Source: Arenibacter antarcticus (GTDB lineage: Bacteria > Bacteroidota > Bacteroidia > Flavobacteriales > Flavobacteriaceae). Taken from it: a DNA stretch of 64,000 nucleotides. The stretch is from NCBI RefSeq assembly GCF_041320605.1, contig NZ_CP166679.1:3582001-3646000 (forward strand). The letters are read 5' to 3'. The notes under the pieces are model-generated. The model did no database searches. It was not told the DNA's origin and saw nothing but the letters and a program-made list of their open reading frames with translations. Position 1 is the first letter of the stretch; each line of letters opens with the position of its first letter. Below are positions 25,811-35,667 of the stretch, one piece after another. A program made the position numbers and the translations under genes.

Positions 25811-26538
25811 CTATTTTGATTTTTAAGTTGATTTACGGTAAGGAAAAGGAAGAATAGGCAAAGACCAACAAAATAGACAATGTCCCTAGTGTCTAATACA
25901 CCTCGGGCAATACTGTCAAAGTGGGCCTTCATACCTATATTCTTTACGAATAAAAACATACTTCCCGAAGGGATTAGGCCAGACAGACCTTCAAATCCGT
26001 AGAATAACAGGAAACATAGTACCATAGCTAGGATAAAGGCTACAATTTGGTTTTCCGATAGGGTAGAGGCAAATAGGCCTATTGCGGTATAACTCGCAAT
26101 AAGAAAAAGTAGGCCAAAATAGGATCCCATAACTATTCCCATGTCAAGATTTCCGACGGTAGTTCCCAATTCAGATATCGTATAGACATATAGCAGGGAA
26201 GGAAGAATGGCAATCAGGGACAGGGTGAAAGTGCCCAAAAATTTACCCATTACGATATTTCTAAGTGAAATTGGTTTTATAAAAAGGAGTTCTAAGGTCC
26301 CCATTTTTTTTTCTTCAGAAAAGCTCTTCATGGTGATTGCAGGAATCAGAAATAAAAATACCCACGGGGCAAGGAGAAAAAATAGGCCCATATCCGCAAA
26401 GCCGTAATCAAAGATATTGAAGGGCCCCTTAAAGACCCATAAGAATAGTCCATTAAGTATTAAAAACAGCCCTATAACAAGATATCCTATAGGGGAGGTA
26501 AAGAACGATTGGATCTCTCTTTTGAAAATGGCTATCAT
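25807..26538 (-). CDS. gldF: Gliding-associated ABC transporter permease GldF
   Basis: 243 residues, six membrane segments. IFKREIQSFFTSPIGYLVIG at the start and KSFSEEKKMGTLELLFIKPI after the second segment are the ABC-2 permease motifs typical of GldF. It forms the membrane channel of the GldA-GldF-GldG complex. Overlaps by 4 bp both the upstream monooxygenase-like gene and downstream gldG, so the three are translationally coupled. Confidence 0.95.
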   Translation of the reverse strand: MIAIFKREIQSFFTSPIGYLVIGLFLILNGLFLWVFKGPFNIFDYGFADMGLFFLLAPWVFLFLIPAITMKSFSEEKKMGTLELLFIKPISLRNIVMGKFLGTFTLSLIAILPSLLYVYTISELGTTVGNLDMGIVMGSYFGLLFLIASYTAIGLFASTLSENQIVAFILAMVLCFLLFYGFEGLSGLIPSGSMFLFVKNIGMKAHFDSIARGVLDTRDIVYFVGLCLFFLFLTVNQLKNQNR

Positions 26539-26840
26539 ACAGATTGCTTATTGACATTAACTTTTTGTAAGGACCATGCTTCCGGTTTTTCCGCGAATAG
26601 CAATTTGGTGGTTTTCCAAACGTTTCTAAAATATTCCGAATTTCTATACTTCTCCAAATCGGCACTACTGTTCCAATAGCTATGGGTAAAAAAAATGCGT
26701 TCGTCATCTACATCCTGAAGTAGTTCTAGAAAAGTACACCCCTCTATATTTTGGATTGCAATTTTGTGTTTGTCAAATATGGATTTAAAACTAGCGATGT
26801 TTTCCAATTTGAACGTCAATTTTACAATTCTTACCAACAT
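26535..26840 (-). CDS. Antibiotic-biosynthesis-monooxygenase-fold protein (quinol monooxygenase-like)
   Basis: 101 residues. MLVRIVKLTFKLENIASFKS, IEGCTFLELLQDVDDERIFF, HSYWNSSADLEKYRNSEYF and the final W match the ABM dimeric alpha/beta-barrel fold; such proteins precede gldF in many flavobacteria. Members include quinol monooxygenases and many uncharacterised proteins, so the reaction is not predictable. First gene of the gldF-gldG operon, 12 bp after the SAM hydrolase-like gene, so probably co-transcribed with it too. Confidence 0.85.
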   Translation of the reverse strand: MLVRIVKLTFKLENIASFKSIFDKHKIAIQNIEGCTFLELLQDVDDERIFFTHSYWNSSADLEKYRNSEYFRNVWKTTKLLFAEKPEAWSLQKVNVNKQSV

Positions 26841-26851
26841 GGTTATGTAGA

Positions 26852-27682
26852 TTATTCAAAGTTAATAACTATGGTATCCCTATAATCCAGCCCCAAAAGA
26901 GTAGAGGCCCCGCCAACCGTATTTAGGTCGCTCTTATAGATGGCAATTTCCAAATACCCAGAGGTATTAAAAAGTGCTACGATTTCCCCTGGAGATTTAC
27001 GCTGACTTTTTTCCAGTTTATAATCTACAATGTCGCCATATTTTCGGTGAATTTGCCTAATTTTTTTATTCCGCGCCAACACTTCAAAGGGTCTTCCTTT
27101 TCCATATTGAAGAAACTCTCTTTGTTCTATATTGGAAACAACATTTCCGTAATTATCAATATAGATGACACTTCCCGATAGGGTATTACCATCATCAGAA
27201 ATTCTGGGTTTAACATCCCTCAGGTCTTTTAAATCCTTAAAGTCCCGCCCTAAAACCTCCAATTTACCACCCCTTGCAATATGGCAGGCCGTCTTCACAA
27301 AAACGTCTAGAACTGGAAAAGCGCCATCCACGGGATTTGGCAATTGAATTTCCACTACTTTTTCCGGTACAATTTCAGAAGTTATCAGACCTATTACGCC
27401 ATTGTTTGCCATTATAAAATAATGGTTGTCCGCAAAAACTGCGATATGTTGATTCTCTGGGGAAAGTTCAGAATCTACCCCTACAATATGTATACTTCCA
27501 TCAGGAAAATTTTTGTAGGAATTTTTGAGGATATAGGCGCATTCCTGAATATTGAACGGCGCTATAGAATGCGATATATCAACGATTTTAGGGTCGCCCA
27601 GCTCCTTGTAAATAGTTCCTTTTATGGCCCCTACAAAATGATCTTTATATCCAAAATCAGTAGTTAAAGTAATTATAGGCAT
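26852..27682 (-). CDS. S-adenosyl-L-methionine hydrolase family protein (DUF62)
   Basis: 276 residues of the SAM hydroxide adenosyltransferase (DUF62) family, which converts SAM to adenosine and methionine; a few relatives are halogenases. Visible motifs: ITLTTDFGYKDHFVGAIKGT at the N-terminus, VDISHSIAPFNIQECAYILK, FIMANNGVIGLI and the C-terminal barrel start VIYIDNYGNVVSNI. Length and two-domain plan are normal. Cytoplasmic. Start of the operon leading into gldF and gldG. Confidence 0.9.
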   Translation of the reverse strand: MPIITLTTDFGYKDHFVGAIKGTIYKELGDPKIVDISHSIAPFNIQECAYILKNSYKNFPDGSIHIVGVDSELSPENQHIAVFADNHYFIMANNGVIGLITSEIVPEKVVEIQLPNPVDGAFPVLDVFVKTACHIARGGKLEVLGRDFKDLKDLRDVKPRISDDGNTLSGSVIYIDNYGNVVSNIEQREFLQYGKGRPFEVLARNKKIRQIHRKYGDIVDYKLEKSQRKSPGEIVALFNTSGYLEIAIYKSDLNTVGGASTLLGLDYRDTIVINFE

Positions 27683-27819
27683 AGGGGACTGTTGATATGT
27701 TTTTGGTTTGGCAAGTAGTTTTTTACTTAATTTACTTAATTTTGTTGAACAAAATTACACAAAAAAATAGCGAACCAAAATATATATTTATTTCTGAACC
27801 TTTCTAATACACATATTCT

Positions 27820-28773
27820 TTGAACGAACTTATCATAGAACTTACAGACATTGGCCCAAGAGAGTTTTTTGGACAGAATAATGAAAATATAGATTTGTTA
27901 AAAAAACACTTTCCAAAGCTGAAGATTGTTGCCCGTGGCAATAAAATAAAAGTGTATGGTGATGAGGAGCAGTTGGATGAGTTTGATCGTAGATTTGATA
28001 TGCTTACCGCACATTATGCCAAGTACAATAAGCTTGATGTAAACAGTATAGAGCGTTTGCTAGGCAGCAATGTTCAGGATGAGATTGAGGCTTCTGTAGC
28101 CAGTGGGGAAGTTTTGGTACATGGCGTTGGTGGCCGTCTGGTACGTGCTGTGACTGCTAATCAACGAAAGTTGGTAGACGCTGCAAACACCAATGATATG
28201 GTTTTTGCCGTGGGTCCTGCTGGGACTGGTAAAACCTATACTGGTGTCGCCTTAGCGGTAAAAGCGCTAAAGGAAAAACAGGTAAAGCGAATTATTTTGA
28301 CCAGGCCTGCAGTTGAAGCCGGGGAAAACTTGGGCTTTCTTCCCGGAGATCTCAAAGAAAAACTAGATCCTTATATGCAGCCGTTATACGATGCCTTAAG
28401 GGATATGATACCTCCTGAAAAATTAGTCCATTATTTAGAAAATGGGACCATACAGATAGCGCCTATGGCTTTTATGCGAGGTAGAACCTTGGACAACGCT
28501 TTTGTGATTTTGGACGAGGCACAAAACACTACCCATGCACAGATGAAAATGTTTCTTACCAGAATGGGGAAAAACGCTAAATTTCTGATCAATGGCGATC
28601 CTGGGCAAATAGATCTTCCACGACGCTTGGTTTCTGGACTGAAAGAGGCCTTATTGGTATTGCAGAATGTGGAAGGTATTAAAATCATCTATTTAGATGA
28701 TAAAGATGTAATAAGACATAAATTAGTAAAAAGTGTAATAGAAGCCTATAAAGGTATTGAGCATAACAATTGA
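27820..28773 (+). CDS. PhoH family ATPase
   Basis: 317 residues. The N-terminal small domain is followed by Walker A VGPAGTGKTYTGVALAVKAL (about residues 132-151) and Walker B FVILDEAQNTTHAQMKMFL; both are PhoH hallmarks, as is RPAVEAGENLGFLPGD. PhoH proteins are RNA-linked ATPases of unclear role in RNA turnover and stress. The start appears to be TTG at 27820, which gives the usual NELIIEL opening; no in-frame ATG lies nearby. purC starts 10 bp after the stop, so the two are likely one operon. Confidence 0.93.
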   Translation: MNELIIELTDIGPREFFGQNNENIDLLKKHFPKLKIVARGNKIKVYGDEEQLDEFDRRFDMLTAHYAKYNKLDVNSIERLLGSNVQDEIEASVASGEVLVHGVGGRLVRAVTANQRKLVDAANTNDMVFAVGPAGTGKTYTGVALAVKALKEKQVKRIILTRPAVEAGENLGFLPGDLKEKLDPYMQPLYDALRDMIPPEKLVHYLENGTIQIAPMAFMRGRTLDNAFVILDEAQNTTHAQMKMFLTRMGKNAKFLINGDPGQIDLPRRLVSGLKEALLVLQNVEGIKIIYLDDKDVIRHKLVKSVIEAYKGIEHNN

Positions 28774-28782
28774 TTTTACTTC

Positions 28783-29742
28783 ATGAGCAACACAATAATT
28801 GACACAAATTTTAATTTTCCGGGACAAAAAGGGGTTTACAAAGGAAAAGTAAGGGAGGTTTATACCTTGGAAAATGATATTTTGGTAATGGTGGCTACGG
28901 ACAGACTTTCTGCCTTTGATGTGGTAATGCCAAAGGGGATACCGTATAAAGGTCAAATTCTTAACCAGATCGCCACAAAAATGATGGCCGATACTTCCGA
29001 TATAGTGCCCAATTGGTTGTTGGCAACTCCGGACCCCAATGTTGCCGTAGGTCATGCTTGTGAACCTTTTAAAGTAGAAATGGTGATCCGCGGATACCTA
29101 TCCGGACATGCTGCTAGGGAATACAAACTTGGGAAAAGGGAATTATGTGGTGTAACCATGCCCAACGGAATGCGGGAAAATGATAAATTCCCAACCCCTA
29201 TAATAACCCCAGCAATTAAAGCGGAAATGGGCGACCACGATGAAGATATTTCTAGGGCAGCTATTTTGAAGCGTGGGATTGTTGGCGAAGAGGATTATAT
29301 AATATTAGAAAAATATACCGAGCTCCTTTTTCAAAGAGGAACGGAAATTGCCGCTAAAAGAGGCCTTATTTTGGTAGATACCAAATATGAGTTTGGGAAG
29401 ACCAAAACAGGGGAGATCGTATTGATAGACGAAATCCATACTCCGGATTCCTCACGCTATTTCTATGCCGATGGGTATCAGGAAAGACAGGATAAAGGAG
29501 AGACACAAAAACAATTGTCCAAAGAATTTGTTAGACAATGGTTAATCAGCAACAATTTTCAAGGCTTAGAGGGACAAGTAGTTCCCCAGATGACCGATGA
29601 TTATGTTCAGTCGGTATCCGATCGTTATATTGAGTTATTCGAAAATATTACGGGAGAAAAATTTGTGAAAGGCGATATTTCCAATATTCAGGCACGTATT
29701 GAGAATAATGTACTCCAATATTTATCCGAAACCTATAATTAA
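28783..29742 (+). CDS. purC: Phosphoribosylaminoimidazole-succinocarboxamide synthase
   Basis: 319 residues, the longer PurC form. Joins aspartate to CAIR with ATP in purine synthesis. Seen: [71 protein letters not shown] and [19 protein letters not shown], all SAICAR-synthase motifs. Follows phoH by 10 bp and ends 4 bp before the convergent exonuclease gene. Confidence 0.97.
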   Translation: MSNTIIDTNFNFPGQKGVYKGKVREVYTLENDILVMVATDRLSAFDVVMPKGIPYKGQILNQIATKMMADTSDIVPNWLLATPDPNVAVGHACEPFKVEMVIRGYLSGHAAREYKLGKRELCGVTMPNGMRENDKFPTPIITPAIKAEMGDHDEDISRAAILKRGIVGEEDYIILEKYTELLFQRGTEIAAKRGLILVDTKYEFGKTKTGEIVLIDEIHTPDSSRYFYADGYQERQDKGETQKQLSKEFVRQWLISNNFQGLEGQVVPQMTDDYVQSVSDRYIELFENITGEKFVKGDISNIQARIENNVLQYLSETYN

Positions 29743-29746
29743 GTAG

Positions 29747-30412
29747 TTACCCAATCTTTAACAGATCTTTTAGCTTTAGGGGACCCTTTTCTTTAAGTCG
29801 CGACTTTATTTTTAGAAAGGCAATGGCAGTGATATAGGCATCCCCAATAGCGGTATGCCTGTCCTTCATGGAAATATCAAATTTTTCGGCCAATTCATCT
29901 AGGGAATAGTGTTCCTTTTTCTTGAAAATATTAGAGGATATAAGAGTACTCTTGTAAAGCTTTGAAGTGTCTAAAACTTGGTTTTTTAAATTGGGAAGTC
30001 CGTTTCTTTCCAATGCCTTGTTAATCATATTAAGATCAAAAACGGCATGGTGAGCTATTATTACCGCGTTTTGCAAATAGCCCAATAGTTGCTGTAAGGC
30101 CTCTGCCTCGCTTACCTTGTTGAGACCTCCACTTTTTAGGATTCCGTGTATTTTGGCAGTATCGGCATTGTAATGGTCTTGCTGCAAGTAAAGTTCCAAG
30201 GTCTGTGATAGGACTATTGTTTTGTTTTGCAAGCTAAGTGCCCCAATGGAAAGGATCCGTTCATGGATATAATCAAAGCCAGTAGTTTCCGTATCCAATG
30301 CCACAAATCGGATATCCTCGATATCCGTTGGCATTTTTTGCTCAAAACTTTGAACATATTCGTCCCAGAACTTAGGATATTGGACGGGTTTTTTTCTGAA
30401 GAAATTTATCAT
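29747..30412 (-). CDS. DnaQ-like 3'-5' exonuclease (DEDDh)
   Basis: 221 residues. Exo I FVALDTETTGFDYIHERILS, Exo II AHHAVFDLNMINKALERNGL and Exo III DRHTAIGDAYITAIAFLK supply the four acidic residues and the histidine of the DEDDh class. Similar to the Pol III epsilon-type proofreading nuclease but short and without a polymerase-binding tail, so it may act in repair. It overlaps the upstream cNMP/CBS/DUF294 gene by 4 bp, an arrangement common in Bacteroidota. Confidence 0.9.
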   Translation of the reverse strand: MINFFRKKPVQYPKFWDEYVQSFEQKMPTDIEDIRFVALDTETTGFDYIHERILSIGALSLQNKTIVLSQTLELYLQQDHYNADTAKIHGILKSGGLNKVSEAEALQQLLGYLQNAVIIAHHAVFDLNMINKALERNGLPNLKNQVLDTSKLYKSTLISSNIFKKKEHYSLDELAEKFDISMKDRHTAIGDAYITAIAFLKIKSRLKEKGPLKLKDLLKIG

Positions 30413-32331
30413 CGCATTAAATTTGAAACCTTGAATCTTACACTGATCAATTCCTGAATATCCTTGATCGTCTTAAATGTTCTCTTTAATTTAATCCGTT
30501 CTTCCTTAGAAAGTTTGTCGATCGCAATATACCTACCAGAATCGTTGTGTAATAAACCCTGTTTGGTGCGGAACTTTAACAAGGCCTTGGTTGCGTAGGA
30601 ACAGGCTAAAAAGGTTTCCTCGTTATTCGGTTCCAATTGCGCAAGCTTTTCAAAACGCTCTGCAGTATTGTTGACAAATTTTACGGAATGTGATAAAATA
30701 AGCACCCTTGCCGCATCGGTCAGTGGCATCAGTGCCCTGCGTTTTAAATCGAAAGAATCCTTATGCTCCCCATCTGCTTCTAATAATAGCTGTCTAAAGA
30801 ATCCCGTTGGGGACGGATTCTGTAATGCCCCACTGGCCAAATGTAAATAGAAAATGGGATAATTTTGAGTAGTTTTAAAAATATGCTTTGATAATTCGTC
30901 GGCCAAGCCAACATCGCCAAAGGTGACATTATAATCGAAAAAGATGGAAGACAGCAACACCTCATCCGCTCCCGGATTGGTTATCCATTGCGTAACATTG
31001 GTTTTCCATTTATCTAGGCTATGGCACCAATTGGGGTTGGAGGCCATCATTTCCGCAGGACAATACGCATAACCAATATCAAACAGTCCTTTGTTTATGA
31101 TTTTAGCCAGTTCTAGAAAGTAATCGGTGGTTTCCTTGAGATTTTCTTCAGGGACATTTTCAAAGACTAGGGCGTTGTCTTGATCGGTCTGTAGTAATTG
31201 TTCACTACGACCCTGACTTCCCATAGAAAGCCATGTGAACTTTACAGGAGGTTTGTCGGACATTTTTCGAAGGGAAATTTTAATGACCTGCTTAATACAA
31301 ACATCGTTTAGTTCGGTTATAATCTTTGAGGTAAGGGTCATTGGAATATTTTGCTCCAAATAACCGGATAACAATTGATCGATACTTTTGCGTATCCGTT
31401 TAATGCTCTTTATTTTCTTGGTCCTCTTTATGGCTTTGATCAATACGGCTGGATTATTTCCCAATGCCACCATAATATCGTGTTTGGATAATATACCGAT
31501 GGCTTTGGAGTCTGAGGTACCGTCCTTGGTGATACATAAATGACTAATATCACTTTTCATCATGGCCATTTGTGCTTGTGTAATGGTCAGGTTTTTGGTA
31601 AAAGTAAGCACAGGAGACACCATAATCTTAGAGGCTTTCACGGTAATTGGATATTTTCCGGTAACAATATTATTGCGGAGGTCTCGGTCCGTAATGATAC
31701 CTATTGGCAGCTTGTCCCTTAAGATCAACATTGCTCCAACATTGTTCGCGGTCATTTTCTCCGCTATGGTTTTTACGGGAGTGTTTTCTGTACATGTGAC
31801 TAGTTTTTTGGAATATTCTACTTTTTGTAGGTCCAATAATGGAGTATTTTGGGCATTGGGGTTTAATTCTAATCCCTCCTCATACAATTTGCCCCTATGG
31901 CTTTTGGAATATGGATTTCTGGTGTTTGATGCAAAACTTGCAATCAAATAGTCCCCAACCTCATTATTGCGTTGCGCATAGGGTTTAAAAGTGTCTATTG
32001 GTATGGCATATAAAATACTTTCTTCCTGTGCCCTGGCCTCCATTTTATAATTTTCCAAGGCCATTAACGGTCTTAACCCAAAAATATCGCCCTCATCACA
32101 TAGGTCCATCATACTTTTTTCGTTACTTTTTTTTAGGGCGATGGCTCCTTTGTGTACCACATAAAAATGTTGATGTGGAATGTCGTTTTCCAAAAAAACG
32201 GGACTGTCCTTTTCCTTGTATATGATGGTGATCTGACCCGATAATGTTTGCAGATCAGCAGCTGCCAACAAATTAAAAGGAGGGAAGTTTTTTAAAAAAT
32301 CGGCAACCCTATGGGAAATGGTATTTTTCAT
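30409..32331 (-). CDS. cNMP-binding / CBS / DUF294 nucleotidyltransferase-like protein
   Basis: About 640 residues from ATG 32331 (MKNTISHRVADFLKNFPPFN); an in-frame start 60 bp upstream is less likely. Order of domains: cyclic-nucleotide-binding fold (VFLENDIPHQHFYVVHKGAI), two CBS domains (NVGAMLILRDKLPIGIITDR; ISHLCITKDG), then the DUF294 nucleotidyltransferase-like domain with GSQGRSEQLLQTDQDNALVF and a helical C-terminal DUF294_C region. Family members are presumed signal-sensing regulators; substrate unknown. It is cytoplasmic and forms a coupled pair with the exonuclease gene. Confidence 0.9.
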   Translation of the reverse strand: MKNTISHRVADFLKNFPPFNLLAAADLQTLSGQITIIYKEKDSPVFLENDIPHQHFYVVHKGAIALKKSNEKSMMDLCDEGDIFGLRPLMALENYKMEARAQEESILYAIPIDTFKPYAQRNNEVGDYLIASFASNTRNPYSKSHRGKLYEEGLELNPNAQNTPLLDLQKVEYSKKLVTCTENTPVKTIAEKMTANNVGAMLILRDKLPIGIITDRDLRNNIVTGKYPITVKASKIMVSPVLTFTKNLTITQAQMAMMKSDISHLCITKDGTSDSKAIGILSKHDIMVALGNNPAVLIKAIKRTKKIKSIKRIRKSIDQLLSGYLEQNIPMTLTSKIITELNDVCIKQVIKISLRKMSDKPPVKFTWLSMGSQGRSEQLLQTDQDNALVFENVPEENLKETTDYFLELAKIINKGLFDIGYAYCPAEMMASNPNWCHSLDKWKTNVTQWITNPGADEVLLSSIFFDYNVTFGDVGLADELSKHIFKTTQNYPIFYLHLASGALQNPSPTGFFRQLLLEADGEHKDSFDLKRRALMPLTDAARVLILSHSVKFVNNTAERFEKLAQLEPNNEETFLACSYATKALLKFRTKQGLLHNDSGRYIAIDKLSKEERIKLKRTFKTIKDIQELISVRFKVSNLMR

Positions 32332-32647
32332 AACTGGTATTTGTGATAAATTTACTTTATAAGGTCCATCATTAAAAGAAAAAAGAGTCAAAAACCAAAA
32401 TTTTCATTTATAATTCTCCACTAGCCGTTTATTACGTGGAGATGCTTACAATTAAAAGTATCAATTGAGGTAATTTGATGAAATCGTTTTAAAACAAAGT
32501 TGTATTTTTAGGGGCATGAATATTATCTTGTAATGGGACCACCAATGCCTTTGAGATAATTGAAATTAAGTCGACTGGATATGTATTCATGCGATTCTCT
32601 AATTTAGAAACGAACCGGGGTTCGAAGTAATTTTAATGTATAGTACT

Positions 32648-33088
32648 ATGAGTGAAAATTATATTTTTCTTGCCGATGATGATGAGGATGACCGTATGTT
32701 ATTTTCCGAAGCTTTAGAGGAACAATGTCCGAATGCTTCTATTCTTACCTTTGACAATGGGGTGGACCTTATGGCCAATTTACTGAATAAGGATCAACAT
32801 CTCCCAGATGTAATTTTTCTAGACTTAAATATGCCCATGATGAACGGGGAGGAGTGTTTGAACGATATTAGAATGGAGCCCAAATTAGCTAATATTCCCG
32901 TTATAATCTACTCCACTTCATTGGACCCACAGCAAGTGGAAACTTTGAGAATTAATGGGGCCAACAGGTATTTAAAAAAACCGGAAAACTTTAATAAACT
33001 AAAACTTACGCTAGATAGAGCCATAAAATCGGTTTTAAACAAAGAAAATGAAATTGCTTCCGATTTGGAATTCGTAGTGAAATATTGA
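32648..33088 (+). CDS. Stand-alone response regulator
   Basis: Single receiver domain, about 146 residues, starting MSENYIFLADDDEDDRMLFS. Acidic pocket DDDEDD, phospho-acceptor in DVIFLDLNMPMMNGEE and the conserved Lys in RYLKKPENF are all present. No output domain, so it should act by protein contact (CheY-like); this subfamily is common in Bacteroidota. A start 12 bp upstream (ATG 32636) is possible. Its stop overlaps the small gene at 33085. Confidence 0.92.
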   Translation: MSENYIFLADDDEDDRMLFSEALEEQCPNASILTFDNGVDLMANLLNKDQHLPDVIFLDLNMPMMNGEECLNDIRMEPKLANIPVIIYSTSLDPQQVETLRINGANRYLKKPENFNKLKLTLDRAIKSVLNKENEIASDLEFVVKY

Positions 33089-33291
33089 TCGTAATATACA
33101 AGCGCACCAAGCTCTGGATTTTGAATTTTTTAAACAGAGGAGAAAAATTTAAAGGAATAATTAGTGCTGAGGATTGGGACACTACACCCTTAGGAACCCA
33201 AAAATTGGCTCCTTTATTATGGAATCAATTTAGTCCGTTAGCGTTCAAATATTATTTATTAGAGCGCTTGCCAAGGAAGGGAATACTATAA
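33085..33291 (+). CDS. Hypothetical 68-residue protein, possible gene fragment
   Basis: Overlaps the response regulator stop by 4 bp, as a coupled gene would. The peptide is basic; AEDWDTTPLGTQKLAPLLWN recalls the DWxxTPLGP motif that opens some PAS-type sensor domains, though the rest does not continue such a fold. It may be a broken sensor-kinase start or an unrelated small gene. Confidence 0.35.
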   Translation: MIVIYKRTKLWILNFLNRGEKFKGIISAEDWDTTPLGTQKLAPLLWNQFSPLAFKYYLLERLPRKGIL

Positions 33292-33319
33292 TTTTAAGGA
33301 AATTATAAATCGAATCGCC

Positions 33320-33640
33320 ATGGAATTAGCATATCAAGATTGTATAGACGCCTGTCTTAAGTGTATTAGGGACTGTGAGTATTGTTTAATTCAAATGTCG
33401 GGAATGGAAAGTAAGAACGAATGTCCCAAATGCTGTATACTTTGTATAGAAGCATGTTCTGCCACTATGAAGTTTTTAATGGCCGATAGCAGTTTTGCGA
33501 AGGAATACTGTGGATTATGTGCTGAAGTATGTCAATGGTGTGCAGAACAATGCGGGCAGCACGACCATAAGCATTGTGAAGATTGTGCAAATTCCTGTGT
33601 AAAATGTATGGAAGAATGTAGAAAACTTGTCGCTGCATAA
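33320..33640 (+). CDS. Cys-rich four-helix-bundle copper-binding protein (Csp/DUF326)
   Basis: 106 residues with 20 cysteines, placed in CxxxC and CxxC pairs along predicted helices (DCIDACLKCIRDCEYC, CPKCCILCIEAC, CGLCAEVCQWCAEQC, HCEDCANSCVKCMEEC), the pattern of Csp copper-storage bundles in which cysteines line the core and bind Cu(I). No signal peptide, so cytosolic (Csp3-like). It stores or buffers copper by family knowledge. The next gene, an SLC13 transporter, starts 30 bp downstream. Confidence 0.88.
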   Translation: MELAYQDCIDACLKCIRDCEYCLIQMSGMESKNECPKCCILCIEACSATMKFLMADSSFAKEYCGLCAEVCQWCAEQCGQHDHKHCEDCANSCVKCMEECRKLVAA

Positions 33641-33670
33641 GCGTATGATTATAAAATAATTCCACATGGG

Positions 33671-35488
33671 ATGACAACAGATATAATTCTGGTTTTTCTC
33701 GTTTTAATTACGGTGATCGTGTTGTTCGCCCTAGAAGTTTTCCCAGTAGATAAGATTGCCTTTTTGATTATTGTATCCCTAACACTATTAGGGTTAATAT
33801 CACCAGAGGAGGCCATTAGCGGATTTTCCAATGGTGCTACAATAGCCGTTTTAGCATTAATGATATTGGCAATAGCCATGGAGGAGAATGGCGTAATTTC
33901 CTGGTTAACCTCTGGACTGGGAAAGGTGAAAGGACTTCCCCTTTTTATTTTGGCCCCATTGTTTATGGTGGTCACGGCTGGTATTTCAGCATTTATTAGC
34001 ACTACCGCTGTGGTAATTGTTTTTATTAAGATCATAAATCAGCTTTCGGAACGCTTTAAGGTTCCTAAATCCAAACTTTTGCTTCCAATCTCATTTGCAG
34101 GTATCTTAGGTGGATCATGTACTTTAATGGGGACCTCTACCAACCTGATTGTGAATTCAGTTGCCAAAAACTTAGGAGCTCCAGCTTTGGGTTTTTTCGA
34201 ATTTAGCATGATGGGACTCATTTTTCTTGGTGTTTCTGTGGTCTATCTGACCTTTGCACTAAAATGGCTGCCCTGGAGTAAGGACAAAAACTTGGACGAG
34301 GATTATAGTATTGGGAATTACATTACCAGTGTGCGGATCAAGAGTGAATCTAATTTGGTGGACAAAAGAATAGAAGAAACCTTTTTATACAATAATCCAG
34401 AGTTATCCGTGCTACAATTAACGCGGAACAATAGGGTGCATAATTCACCGGGAAAATACATCACACTTAAAGAAAATGATGAATTGCTTTTAATGTGCGA
34501 TATCACAGCCCTATCCAAACTTAACGAATCTGAAAGCCTTGGGGTAAACGAGCAACATTATTGGATGATCCCAGAAAAGAGTACTGAGGAAAGGGAAAGT
34601 GTATCAAAACTGGAAGAACGTGTATTTGTGGAGCTCCTAATGTTGCCTGGAGCAGCATTACTAGGTAAGACTTTGGGAAATCTTAGAGGTTATATGCAGC
34701 AAGACGTATTGCCCTTAGCAATTAAGAAACGGAAAACACTTACCAACCTACGTGAAAGAATGGTATTGAGCAGCGTAGATAAGTTGGTCCTAAAAACAGG
34801 CGATCGTTTATTGGTAGATGTTAGTAAACAAAATGTAAATTCCCTAGAGACTATAGATAATATTGTATTGTTACAAAAATTGGATAGACCAGAAAACCAT
34901 GCACCCTTTAAAAAATATTTTTCCTTAGCGGTTCTTTTGATGGTAGTTGGTCTTGCGGCTACTGGTGTCCTGTCTGTTATGGTAAGTGCGCTCTCCGGGG
35001 TTTGCTTATTGCTACTTACGAATAACCTGCATCTGGATCGGGTCTACAAAAAAGTAAATTGGCAAATATTCTTTTTATTGGCAGGGATGATCCCCCTAGG
35101 TGTTGCCATGCACAATAGTGGGGCAGATATATGGATCTCCGAACAGTTATTGAGCTTTTTAGATAATCAATCAAAAATGGTGGTTATAGGGACCCTATTT
35201 TTTGTCACTATGGTTATGAGCGGGGTAGTTAGTAACAATGCTACCGCCATTATTATGACGCCTATTGCAATAGCGGTGGCCCAAGGCTTGCAACTAGATT
35301 TTAAACCTTTTATAATGGCTGTTATGTTTGCGGCAAACTTTAGTTTTTTCACTCCCGTAGGGTATCAGACCAATACGTTGATCTACGGTATCGGGAATTA
35401 CAAATTCAAGCATTTTTTTATCATAGGAGGAATATTGAGCCTTATTCTATGGGTTTTGGCCACTGTACTATTATCCCGTTTAATTTAG
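33671..35488 (+). CDS. SLC13-family permease with RCK/TrkA-C domains
   Basis: 605 residues. Membrane segments 1-5, then two soluble TrkA-C-like domains (about residues 220-300 and 315-390; VLQLTRNNRVHNSPGKYITL, GDRLLVDVSK), then the second membrane half (MVMSGVVSNNATAIIMTPIA). LGGSCTLMGTSTNLIVN and VVSNNATAIIM are the paired substrate/sodium motifs of the DASS/SLC13 fold. Transports dicarboxylates or sulfate in known members; substrate here unknown. It may be co-transcribed with the copper-binding protein gene. Confidence 0.9.
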   Translation: MTTDIILVFLVLITVIVLFALEVFPVDKIAFLIIVSLTLLGLISPEEAISGFSNGATIAVLALMILAIAMEENGVISWLTSGLGKVKGLPLFILAPLFMVVTAGISAFISTTAVVIVFIKIINQLSERFKVPKSKLLLPISFAGILGGSCTLMGTSTNLIVNSVAKNLGAPALGFFEFSMMGLIFLGVSVVYLTFALKWLPWSKDKNLDEDYSIGNYITSVRIKSESNLVDKRIEETFLYNNPELSVLQLTRNNRVHNSPGKYITLKENDELLLMCDITALSKLNESESLGVNEQHYWMIPEKSTEERESVSKLEERVFVELLMLPGAALLGKTLGNLRGYMQQDVLPLAIKKRKTLTNLRERMVLSSVDKLVLKTGDRLLVDVSKQNVNSLETIDNIVLLQKLDRPENHAPFKKYFSLAVLLMVVGLAATGVLSVMVSALSGVCLLLLTNNLHLDRVYKKVNWQIFFLLAGMIPLGVAMHNSGADIWISEQLLSFLDNQSKMVVIGTLFFVTMVMSGVVSNNATAIIMTPIAIAVAQGLQLDFKPFIMAVMFAANFSFFTPVGYQTNTLIYGIGNYKFKHFFIIGGILSLILWVLATVLLSRLI

Positions 35489-35667
35489 CTGTTATAAATG
35501 AAATTCCTATAGCACCTACTTTTCCGAATAGTATATACAAGAGTGGAATGTATTTCTACTTTCCTAGTACCGCACCATAAAATATAAAGTGCTATTTTGT
35601 GATCTTAATTTGGGATGATGAGGTTTGGTTCCTTGGTATTAGGTAGAATTGGATAATTTGAATTGGT

